NCBI GenBank assembly: GCA_032158295.1 | Contig: CM063243.1 | Coordinates: forward strand, 12,058,931 to 12,122,930 | DNA: 64,000 nucleotides | Source of the DNA: Pycnopodia helianthoides | Taxonomy: Eukaryota > Echinodermata > Asteroidea > Forcipulatida > Asteriidae | Direction: 5' to 3' | Shown here: piece by piece, positions 25,601 through 37,600 of the stretch | Layout: each line of letters begins with the position of its first letter | Numbering within the stretch: the stretch's first letter is position 1 | The notes under the pieces: model-generated | Database searches by the model: none | The model's input: only the letters and a program-made list of their open reading frames with translations | Told to the model about the DNA's origin: nothing | Translations under genes and position numbers: made by a program

Positions 25601-28600
25601 ACTCTTCAAGTGGGTACGTCAAACGAACCTTGCATAACGCCTTATTTGCCGATTCATTTCATCTTTGGCGCCATCTCTGGTCACCTCGTCATTAAGTTTT
25701 CATCGCACACATTGGACTGTTAAATACACACAATTAATATCCTCCGAGTAAAAAAAAGGAAGAGAAAGATTAAGGTCCTTGTGCTGAGAATTCAGTCTCA
25801 GTGTCGCCAGTCGGAGAAGAAGAAGTCTTCAACAGAAAAAAAGTGAAGGCTATTTATTAACAAGATTAATTACGCCAGAATTTAATGAGGAGGATAGTGG
25901 CTAATCTGTGTGATGGTTCCGTCGTCTTCTTTTTTACAATCTTCTCCAATCATCGGATGCTGTTTGATCATGGTTTGATGTTTATCAGATTGATTTACTC
26001 TGTGTATGAGTAAATACTTTACCCAGGGATATCACAAGACTATTTAGAAGGTCCCTGGATGCTGGCTAGTAAGGTAGTGGTTTAGTGCTAGTTGTGTTTT
26101 GGGTTATCTCTGTGCACTCACTGTATGCCCATGAAATTCTACAATTATGAAAGAAAAGAGTGTACAATTATCGTTGCTTTACATGATGTACATTGTACAT
26201 GTAATTTCGGAGTGCTGGTTTTTTTTTTAATGAACTGCTACATGTAGGCCTACTGTATGTACCCATGTACTTGGTCGTTGTCCATTGTTGGCGGGATGGC
26301 TGGATACTTTGTAGTGGACACAAATTTGTCATGTATCTACCTCACTCATACTAGAGTTAAATATAAGAACTAGAGGGCGTGCTACAGCATGTGACATGGC
26401 CCGACAAGAAGCATTTCTTGAGAAAATGGTGCTGACCCATCATGTTACAAGTTGGTCACTCATCAGTTCACACAAACAACATTTTCTAAGTGGGAATTCG
26501 TTCGCAATTTACCTTGAGGGATCCATGGGGGGGGGGAGTGGAGTTACGTGCGTGACAAAGCAAGTGCTCCCTCTAGTTCTATTCATGTCTATGGCCTCAA
26601 TAAAACCCAAACCACCCACTCTTCCCAAGATGTGTGATAGAGGCAGTTGATATATCCTACTTCCATGATATATCTTTAAGGTTTGAGTCAGTTCCAATGG
26701 GCAGTCCAGAAGTTCACCCACAAGTTCACCTGGAAGCCTTGGAGGCAATCGATCGCCCCATACAGCACAACCTTTGGTCTGATTTCAAGAAGTGCTGAGA
26801 TTCATCTGAGAAGATGAACTGCCTCCGGTTTTCATTATCGCCATAGTGATTTGTATAATTGTCATCACATTTTGTCCGGCAATTGGGATTGATTTATAGG
26901 TAACTCATTCCTAAGAGGATTTCTCAGTGTTTTGTAGAATTTGGTTGAGGTCTTTGCTGCATGCATGACTTGTTAATGCAGGTGCCCGTTGAAACATGCA
27001 AAACAGAAATTGACTCCCATAGGCCTCCTTAAAATGAACGTTTCACCTCAGTTGCACCCAACATCTTTTTCAGAAAAGTGCAAGGGTTCATTTACAATTT
27101 TCTCTCTTTGGCCAATTCACTAGCAATATGCCACATAGTGTGCAGTAATCTCAAAGTGTTTTGGTTTAAGATGGATTGGCACTTTGAGTATTTCAGTTTA
27201 TAATATACAAAAGATCCCCTGAGGCAGAACACAACAGAATGTCTGCCTTGACTCATGGCCTTCACCAGTATACACACAGTCCTCCTCCCTGTGTCTTACA
27301 TTTCGAACACAGCTTCGCATACCTTGTAGAAAAAATAATGAGAGGTTTGGTGGCTATGCCTGATGTTTACATGTATGCAAAATGTCATATTAAGAAATAG
27401 TACTCTGTTCTCTTTTTTGGTAAACATTGTAAATTGTGTACTTGGAGAAACTTACAGCGTATTTTTTTTAACAAGAAGAAGAAATGAATAGAAAAGCATC
27501 TTTCAAATTGTTGATGTTGGGCTGTATCAATTATTAACATTTTCATCTGAACTTTGTTTTGGTTTGCGGTAACACCATGTGTATAAATATCTACTTTGCT
27601 GTATAGATTTTGTTCTTTAGAGAACTTGTCTTGCTATTTATTCTACTACCGCGGAGTAGATTTTCGGAATTCGGGAGACTTCTACTCCGCGGTATAGTAG
27701 AATAAATAGTAAGACAAGTTCTCTAAAGAACAAAATCTACACAGCAAAGTAGATATTTATACACAAGGTGTTACTGCAAACCGAATATATATTGATACCT
27801 CACCATGCAATGCCTCAAAACCCATATATGAACTTTGTTTTGTTCTATTCAGAATAGCTTCATAGACGAGAACCAATCACACTTGTGAAAATGCCCAATA
27901 ATGTAAGGAGTTGTTAAACAATCACAGAGCAATAAGATGAGATCCTCTTGTGGCTCCATTAAACAAGCTGACACAACACTGGCGTATGATATTACAGCTT
28001 CTAACCACACCAATCCACACCAACCTCCTGAAACCCCCAGTCTACAGTTTCACCATCCAATCCCCGCTGTGGCGAAACACAACCCCGGCGTTCCTCCTGT
28101 AAGGGAATATGACTAAATTTGAAGATGCCGAGATTTGATTTGGTAGAGAGTAACAATGAGCGTTTAAAATAAAATACCTCGTTCTCCTCCAGCAGTGTCT
28201 GTCTCTTTTCTCCACCTATTACCGCCTGCCGTGTTGCTCGGGACATTGGGGAGTAACGTAACCACTAATAAAACATCGTTGAGGCACTCCAAGTGAAATC
28301 GACTCCAACCATTTGGAGATTTAATGAAGAGACATCAGCCCTGGCCAAAACCACAGAATGAGGGGGGAGGGATGGGGTACAAGAGGTGATTTTCAGATCG
28401 GCACATTGTATGGAGGGACGGGCCTTAAATAAACGGCATCAACTAGATTTAGTCAGGGAAAGCCTCTGAAGAAAACTGCATCCTCAAAGAAGAGAGGGGG
28501 GCCAAGGGTGAAATATGCCTGTGAGAGAGAGAGTAAACATGATGTAGCATTGGAGAGTTTGGGGGACTTAGTCCTGTAGGCAAGGCAGGCTTGTCTCCCA

Positions 28601-31600
28601 GAGGCACTGAGATAAGGTGACAGTTAGTTGGTGTGCATTTAAGCCTTGTGCCAACATCTTTATTCTCCGAGGTGTTTAGTGTTTATCCCATATGCCATGT
28701 GTGATATGATAACGCTGAGCCTATGGAAACTTAAAGAGCCCTGTCTGTCTGTGTCTCCCTCAACCCCCCCCCCCACCCCCAAGATGTTTCCCTGGGTGTG
28801 CCTGGAATGATGAAGTGTTGGCTTGTTGTCTTTACTGTCTTTTTCAATAAACTTAAAGGGAGGATATACCTTTGGTAGTTACTCCAAAAATTAATTACCT
28901 ACTTGATGAGAAGCACTGCAGCTGTGGATATTGTGTAACAAATTTGAGAAACGATTGTCTTCCATGGAAGATGGTTTTAGAGAAAGGGATTCAAAAAATG
29001 TCAATCTTTCTCAGATTGTGCATTCCAATCCTGCGTGGATATATACGCTCGGGATGTTCCGGCGATTTCTTAAAAATGCTACCAACTTTTGAAATGGAAA
29101 TTGTACAGGTTAGTTTGATCATACCGTTCCAAAACCCAAAGGTATACTTTGCCTTTCAAGGGTGTGTTGTAATTAGGGGCTGTTTTGTGTAGGTGAGACA
29201 AGTTGATATTGCACTGTTTGCTGCCACTTTCCTTTGCTGTACTGTAGGAAACAATTTAATCCTCAATTTTCAGGTTGGTGGACAACAATACTTTATATAA
29301 GTTCCGTCTGTAAGTGTTTCACAAAACAAACAAATACATTGACACAGCTTAAAGATTCATAATAATTACACTCCGAGTCTTTTTAAACCCATCACATTGT
29401 ACCTAAAATGTCATTTAGACAATAATTTTTTATTAAAATCCAAACGGAGTGAATGCTATTTTTCAGGACCCCCCCCCCTTCCTCTCCGTCATTTATTACC
29501 TCTCAATTCTGACTTCCTGCCTTCGGCTGACATTACTCACAGCACGTTCACAAATAATGTTTTAGATACAGATTGCTATAAATCCTTCAGCCACACTTCC
29601 GTGAGATGTACTCTCTGAAATACTGTGTAAATGTTGGAAATAATGGACAAATGCTACGAAAAGGACCATTAGGAATAATACAAACATTTGAAGGATACAT
29701 TTTGTGTGTATGTTGAGGTCTCAAGTATGCAGTTGTACATTTACTGTAGAAAAGCATTTGCCAGACATTCCTGCAGAGCTGCCGACTCTCCTTGATTCTG
29801 CAGAGAAAAAAATTCCTGAAAATAAACCAATCTTTCCATGTTCTGGTTAAAAGCAAATTTGAAAATCTCCCTGATTATGGAAACGTTTTCCCTATCGTGT
29901 TGAATGTGAATCTGAATATCTTCCTGATTGCAAGATGCAAATGTTGGCAGCTCTGTTTACTGTACGTGTTTAATAGTATGTTTTCATACTCTCCAACATC
30001 CAGCATAAAAAGATATCACAGAGAAATCCCGGAAGTGGACTGTTTTTTTGAAACCCGGATAAATGTGTCAGAGTGAAAGCTACAGGGCAGACAGAAAGTA
30101 TGTCTCGACCAAGATAAGTACTTCTGCACATGTTACAGCAACGTCATGTGACCTGTGTTACAGAAGTGACCTCCTTTTTTTAGTGTTCCCAAAATAAAAG
30201 CTATTGAAGAAATAGTTCATTTTTTGCTTTATATTTTATTGAAAATGTACATGTACGTCATTAAAGTTAGGGTCAAAGATTGGTTTTTATCAACATAATA
30301 CTGATTTATAGGCCAAATTATCAAGAAAGATACAATATGTTTAAGTCACCTGTGAAAGTTTCAGCTGAATACAGTGTCTACTTGCTGAGAAAACAGCCAA
30401 AAGCTGTCACAGTATTTTCACACGAACGTCAAATCCATCTACGTTTAGCAAGGTGAGAGCAGATACCAGCTGCATCTCTTGCCGCAAAAAACGATTCATG
30501 CACAAATCGTTTCTCAGATGAAGTGTTTTTATTAATTTAAAATCAACGGGGGCATTTCAGACGAAATAATTTTGCTGTATGCTTACAACCATTACCATCT
30601 TTGTAACAAGTAAGTTTTCAGATAGAAATTACACAAAATTTTTCGGGTTTGTTACCAAAGTATGACCCTACCTTTAAAGACAGTTCGTGTATTAGAAAAT
30701 GTAAGCCTTTGTTAGTAGTGACCTAGCTGTCAGAAACTCGGGCAGACAAAGTGATCTGTGGAACAGCAGTTATGTTTCTCTTGTCTTTTCCTCATCCGAT
30801 AGAGTTTGTTTCAGTTCCCACAACGATGTCATATGGCATTTTAAAGTCCCCAGATCTGCAGGGGAAAAAATGATGTACATGTACATATTGTACATGTATG
30901 TAATGTACATGTATTCCCAACGCAGCTCTGCAAGGACTTGAGTACAGGTGTGTCGAGGGGCACTTTTGGGAATCTGTTCTTGTGAGACCATTCGTTTGTC
31001 AAGTGTTTTGGTCCCCACTGCATTATTACACAACCAGTAAAAAGTCTCCAACTTGTTTACTGTACGATGCAACTAATGTACGTGCATTTGATACACTTCT
31101 AGTTTTTTGTTGTAAAGATCTTCATGAGCAATGTACACCCGCCAGCTCTACAAATTTGATTAAATCAACTTAATTTGATTTATTTATGAGATATTTCTTA
31201 GACTGCTCGGATACAGACATAACATAGCCAGACCTGCATGAATTGCAAATTCAATCGTCTGGCCGTATCTCAACCACGCACAGACCTCTCGCGATTGCTT
31301 ATCTTAGCACGTTTGCCCCAGATCCAGAAATAAGTTTTTCTTAATTTGCTTCCCAGGGTTTCGCTGGTGGGGGGGCGGGGGAGAAGGTGGGAGGTGGGGG
31401 TTGGAATAGATTCTGTCCGTGTTGCGGCATAGCTAATCATAATCTGTTGGAGATCGTGCGTGGTGAGGTGGTTACTAATTGACATGTAAGGCAGAAAGGT
31501 CATCTGCTCAATTTCATTTTCAAATCCCTCCGAGGTAGAAATGTGGTAAATGAGTTGGTAAAAAAACGTATCATGCGTGGATGATTACACCGCGCAACAT

Positions 31601-34600
31601 TTTGCTGAATATTAGGCAAGCTGGGAAGGGGAAAAAATCATTTTGAATAACAGAACAATAGACTTACTAGTACTGCGCACGAACTTGAAATACGATGTTT
31701 CGGAAGTTGAAAATTTATTAAAATCCCGAATCCCTAGCTGGTCTCTTGTTTTGCCTGAGTTTGATGGATTCAGTAATCGGCAAGAAAGCCAACAGCACTC
31801 AGGGCATGACAGGCTTTGCCAGTTTGAAAATATGGTATATTAACCAAGGTCAAATTAAGTTTTGTGATCCACATAGATAATAGAGTCCTTATGAAAAGGG
31901 GTGGGGGAATTACAAGTCTCACTTTGTAACTTTATGTTAAAATGCTGTATAATGCCAAGGTCTTTGATACCCTTCAAGTGCAATTTTTGTCAAAACCCAA
32001 AAATGTTCGAGGCATCACATTTCAAATACATGGTCTGAACATTTTTGTACAGAGAATTTTTAGTTCATTCCTGAATTTGACTTTTGACTGGCCTAAAAAT
32101 TCCTCTTTGGAATGTACAGACCCATTTGTTTTTTTATGTCTGATTACGCCATGTTTCAAATTTCACTCTGGAAGAATATCATAGAAAATGATATTTTACA
32201 CCATTTTAATGTGAGGTTAGAGACTTGTCATTTTGTCCCCACAGTCATAAGGACCCTATCTATTGGAAAATGAGTGCATCACACAACTGAATTTGACCTT
32301 GGAGCTTAGTGTTAGCCAGAGGGGTGTCTGGGTGTCTATTGGACACCTGGTTTTAAATGTCATTTACATGTAAATGTATTGTACGTGAACAATTTGGGCA
32401 CCCTGTTTATAAATTTCCAGCAAATTTGGGCACCCTTTGTACCAAATCTGGGCTGAAACCTAGCCTTGGAACCCGTCTTTAAAGGTACATGTTGCCTTGG
32501 ATCGGTCGAGTTGGTCTATAAAAAACGTTTGTAACCGTTTGTTATCAAATGCATATGGTTAGAAAGATGTTTTAAAAGTAGAATACAATGATCCACACAA
32601 ATATGCCTCGAAATTGCGTGGTTTTCCTTGAACTTTGCGAACTAACACAGTTGGCCATTTTGTGGAGTCAAAAGTTTGACTCCATAAAATGGCCGACTGT
32701 GTTGGTTCACAATGTAAAAGGAAAACCACACAATTTCGAGGCATATTTGTGTGGATCATTGTATTCTACTTTTAAAACATCTTTCTAACCATTTGCATTT
32801 CATAACAAACGGTTTACAAACGCTTTTTATAGACCAACTCGGCCTATTCAAGGCAACGTGTACCTTTAAGTTACTGTGCTAAAGTATTCTAATGGACCTC
32901 AATGTAGACAGGGTTTTAGTCAAGGAGCCAAGGTGTTCAGGGTTCATTATACTTTTGCAATCAAATTACAAAGTTGGACTAGAATGCCTCAGTCTTATTT
33001 AGTACTGTCTCCCTGCTTTGGTTGTACTTGCATTTCTTTCCCTCTCCTTTGCCATCTTGACCTTCTGGGTACACATGAGATTGTACATATTGCTATATCT
33101 GAATTTAATTTATAGTTGATATTAATTGAAGGGAAAGTGCACCACGGAGCCTCAAGAATCGCAAATTGTATTTGTAGTGGGAGTATTCTCTGAAATATTT
33201 TGTTTCATTGACATGTCGGGATCTCATTAACTCTATCCATCATCCTCAAGGATGCTCCGTATGTAACTTAAGAAAATACTCTGTCCAATTGGAAATGATT
33301 AATCAATTAAAGAGAGAGCTCCTGTTTCATCACATCACCCACTTCAGTGGACGTTTTGTCGTTATTCGTCAAAAAAAAAATACTCCACAAAGTACAAATT
33401 CACGACTGTAACTGTTGAATTATTACTAGACTTTGATTGTCAAATCACGGATGATGAAATGATGCAGATATGAAGGTGTCATGTTTTCGCAAGGTTTTGG
33501 TTTCAGAGTTTGAAGTTGAGTTTTGTGTGGATAGTTTCAGGAAATTGTTTGTATATGCTTGAACCATGGAGGAAATATTTCCTTTCGGCTTACATGTGTG
33601 TATACTGTACATGATATTCTTTATTTGCTTGTTCGCGTATATGTACATAAACTTATGTGCACTACGCATAAATTGTAAACAAAAATAAATACAGCCCATA
33701 AAAACTTTGGATTTTAAATAATTGCTGCACTAAAGACCATAATCACCCACAACCCTTCAGGAAAAAATGGCATGTTTTGTTTGATTCTGTTTGACTGAGG
33801 ACTGCACCAGCAAAGGGATTACGCTTTACATGGGATCAGGCACGCCATCATAATCAAGTATCCAACAGTTTGGGTGTTGAGTAACCACATGGTGTTGGAT
33901 TTTGTTAGAGTGAGGACGCATCCTTGTAAATCAATCAATGGAGTTGGGTTTTACTTTTATAACACAAACAAAATGTAATGACCCTACTAAGTTTCCATCC
34001 AGCGAAATATCCATGAGGTCAATTGTATTATAAGTATTCCGTTTTAGGGATCGTGATAAATCACATTTAATCTAGATTTGTCCAAAAGAAGTACATGTAA
34101 TCAGCGGGTGGAAAACATTGAAGAGTGTCACTGTACGTGTATGTAGTCGCACCATTACATTTTATGAGAGATGATGAATGAAGGTTTGACTCCAAATGAA
34201 TTTCATTATTTTATCTCGTCCAAATGTGAACTTTGAAAGTGTCCTCTTCGGCTATCATCCAAACACAGCTGTGGTATTGATGCATGTGAACCCATCCTCA
34301 TCTCCCCACACTGTCAACGGGTCAGGAGATATTTTTTTTTGAGACTCGTAAGGTTATCATAGTTCAGGCGATACCCTCTGCATTCACTCCCCCCATAGTA
34401 ACATGGCCGAGCCTGCACCATCTGTGGGTGAACGACGGATGTTCAGAGCAGATTTTGTTCCAGCCTACAAAGTAATTGGAAACAGGGACTTGTCATATTC
34501 TAAATTCTCTGATTGTGTCCGTATCCATTTTAGGGCAAGCTTGTTGTTGGCTGGTATTCGGATGGGTCTTGTATGATACGAAATGATAATCGCCTTGTTT

Positions 34601-37600
34601 TGTATGGGACTGGTGATACGTCAATGGTTTTTTAGTCACCTCACACACCCGGTACGTGTATTAACACATTTAAATGTCTGGGCCCAATTCTTATAAATCA
34701 GTCCAGCAGAAAGCATCCACAGATATATTTTCTTTGCAGAAATTAACAGAAGACCACTCACAGTCAATGTGGCTGGTTACCAATTTTTTGCTTAGCAAGT
34801 TGCTTAATGCTTAACACCTCTATGAAATTGCCCCCCCCCCCTCCCCAAGCCCAATTTCATAGAGGTGCTGAGTAGAAAATTAGGCTTATTGTAGTTGTAA
34901 GCAAATACTGGGGGATGTCACAAACATTCTTTGTTGCATAAATTTAGTCTTAAACATGTACCAAGTCAACCTTTACTCACTACTCAGTGATTTGATGTGC
35001 TAAAACAAACTGTGTGCTCAAGACCTCTTTGAAACTGTGCCCAGGGTCCATGTCATAAAGCTGTTGTCCCTTGAGAAAAAAAAACGGTAAATCAAAATGT
35101 CTTGTAATGCTCATGGTTGTGACTGGTTACAAATTTTACTTAGCCTAGTTTATTGATAGATCAGGGAACATTTTTGTACTTATAACTGCTTAAGAATGAG
35201 CCCTGGTCAAATGAGAGTAGTACTAGTATAGTGTGTAAATGTCACACATTTTTTGGAGTAAGCCCCTCGTATGCTAGTTTCTGCCTGGATATGAATAAAT
35301 GGATCAGACATTCATAAATACCCAGGACAGTTTATCTGTTCTGATTGGTCGAAAGGAGATCACATGGTCATGTTTAAGCGTGCAGTATAGGCACGATGAG
35401 GACTGTTTAAACATACACGTGTTACGCAAGCCCTAGATAAATACGCATAACCATTGAGCGTCTCATGCAATTTGACCCTTTTGCGAAACGGATCCCGAAG
35501 ATGTGACAGGAATTGAAAATTGACAGAAAAGTTTTAAAGGTTTTCCAACATTATTACGCTTGTTAACAAAAAGGGCTTTTATGAATGGGAATAAAAAAGT
35601 AGTGACTTAGTCTTACAGCCATTTAAAAACCTCGCAGGGTCGTGGCCATGTGATATAAGACCTTGCCTTCAGCTCAGTCCTTTAATCACTTCTCATCACG
35701 ACCCTGCTGGTTTTAAACGACTGTTTAAGACCTCGTTGCCGCTCTTTTATTTCCTTATTACATTATTAAAAACATAAACTCATACAAAATATGAATCATA
35801 CAGCTTTATGGAATCGGTTCTAATAGACTATTTGGACACACATTCATGTAGAAAGGTTATACATTAAGAAAGTACTTTCACTTAATGACACATTTAACGC
35901 ATGAATATATTGAGTGACAAATTTGTTTTATTCAAGAGCTCTTTGAAATATAAATTAGTCTAGCTAGAGTTTCGAATGCAAAGCTATACCAATTCCTACC
36001 AAATTGGAATGTCTTCATTGAAATTGAAAGGTAAAAAGAAAACAAACTGCCCCTCACTTCCCACTCCCCCCCCCCAAAAAAAGGAAAAAGAACGAAAGAA
36101 AGAAAAGGAACCTAGAAAAAAATAGCATGATTGCCTGTGAAGACTAAGAGAATAAATCCTCATTAACATGTATATTTACTTGTACTTAAATCTGCAAAAG
36201 AGGACACCCCTCCCCCCTCAAAAAAGAATGAGCACTTTTGCTCATTGACTGCATAAACCCAAATGGACACAGACTAAATTCATCACAAAAACCCAACGCT
36301 TTTTGTCACACGGACATAATAAGACCATTATATACTACATAATATTACGCCATGGTTTATAAAGACACATGATCATTTACCTTGACTGCGCCATGAGTAA
36401 GCCTGAGTCATCGATCGACTGGGCATCTCTCGTGGGGCAACGGTCCCCTGCAGGGACATGGTCGGCTGCACAATCCCAGAAATCCCTCCAAGAATTCCAT
36501 TCTTCCTGTCTTTGACGGGGATTGCTTTGGAAATCTCGGAGAAGGCAAAGAAAGTGAACAATCGCCCGGTTTCCTTGAGATGTGTTCATTTCCATGGGAT
36601 AGGATAAAAGGGTATTGGATTCCTGTGGTCAAATGAAAATTAATTGATTAAAGGTGCGATGGTACTCGCACATGATTGTTTTTTTTGGAAGAGTACAATC
36701 CTACCAATCAACCAATTTTTGTCAACCTGTCATGACCTGTGAAAGTTTTATTCTATAGACCATGTGACTTTTGTTTACAAAAAGAGTGACCTTGTACATT
36801 ATTGAGCCTTTCTGGCAGGCGACATAACACACCGGCCGTATGGGAATTCTTTTACATTTGATGTCATAATTTCCACATAATCCAGGAGTTATAAAAGTAA
36901 CAGCCTTTGAGATGTACCCGCTGTCGTCTTATCAAAAATTTATAAAAATCAGACAGTGCAATTTCCATAAAATATAAGATTAAATGTTTTCTTCCATTCG
37001 GCTGTGTACAAATCGTGCCTGTAGGAAGTCCAGGCTTGGCGGCTCTTTTGTAAACATGTGATGTCACAGGTCACCTGGTCTATAACACATACATGTAGCT
37101 GGGCATGTTTTTGAGAATCAACAAAACAGAAGTAGTATTATAACTGCATCTTGTGTTAGTGAATTTTTGCACTTTTTTTATCAATTGGCTTATTTCAATT
37201 TTTCTTGCAGTAAATTTCAGATGGGTATTTTTTTCTCTGGACAAGCTCGCCGATCACAATTCATGCATTCTGTTATCATCACCAATCATTTATCATACTT
37301 TATTAGATTTGGTGAAGACTGTTTACAAATTGTAAACAGGAATGGAATGCTGTCAGTGTGTGTAATAGAAATTAAGTCAGTTCTGTTGAAATTGTGAAAT
37401 GACTGAAGTGGAACATTCCAGGCTGTCAATCATCTTCTACCATGTGTTTCTTTCACTCTTTCTTTTCATCCGTGCATTCTTTTATACGCTAATTATCTGC
37501 ACAACGTCTTGTAGGAAACTTGCCGGGCATTAAGGTGCCACATTAATGTTTAAGATGATGCAGTAATGTTCAAGATGTGTGTTGCTGTTCTTATCATTCA

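Noticed and set aside
32559..32788. Two similar 66-residue open frames on opposite strands
   Set aside because: They are mirror images produced by the foldback element at 32478-32869.
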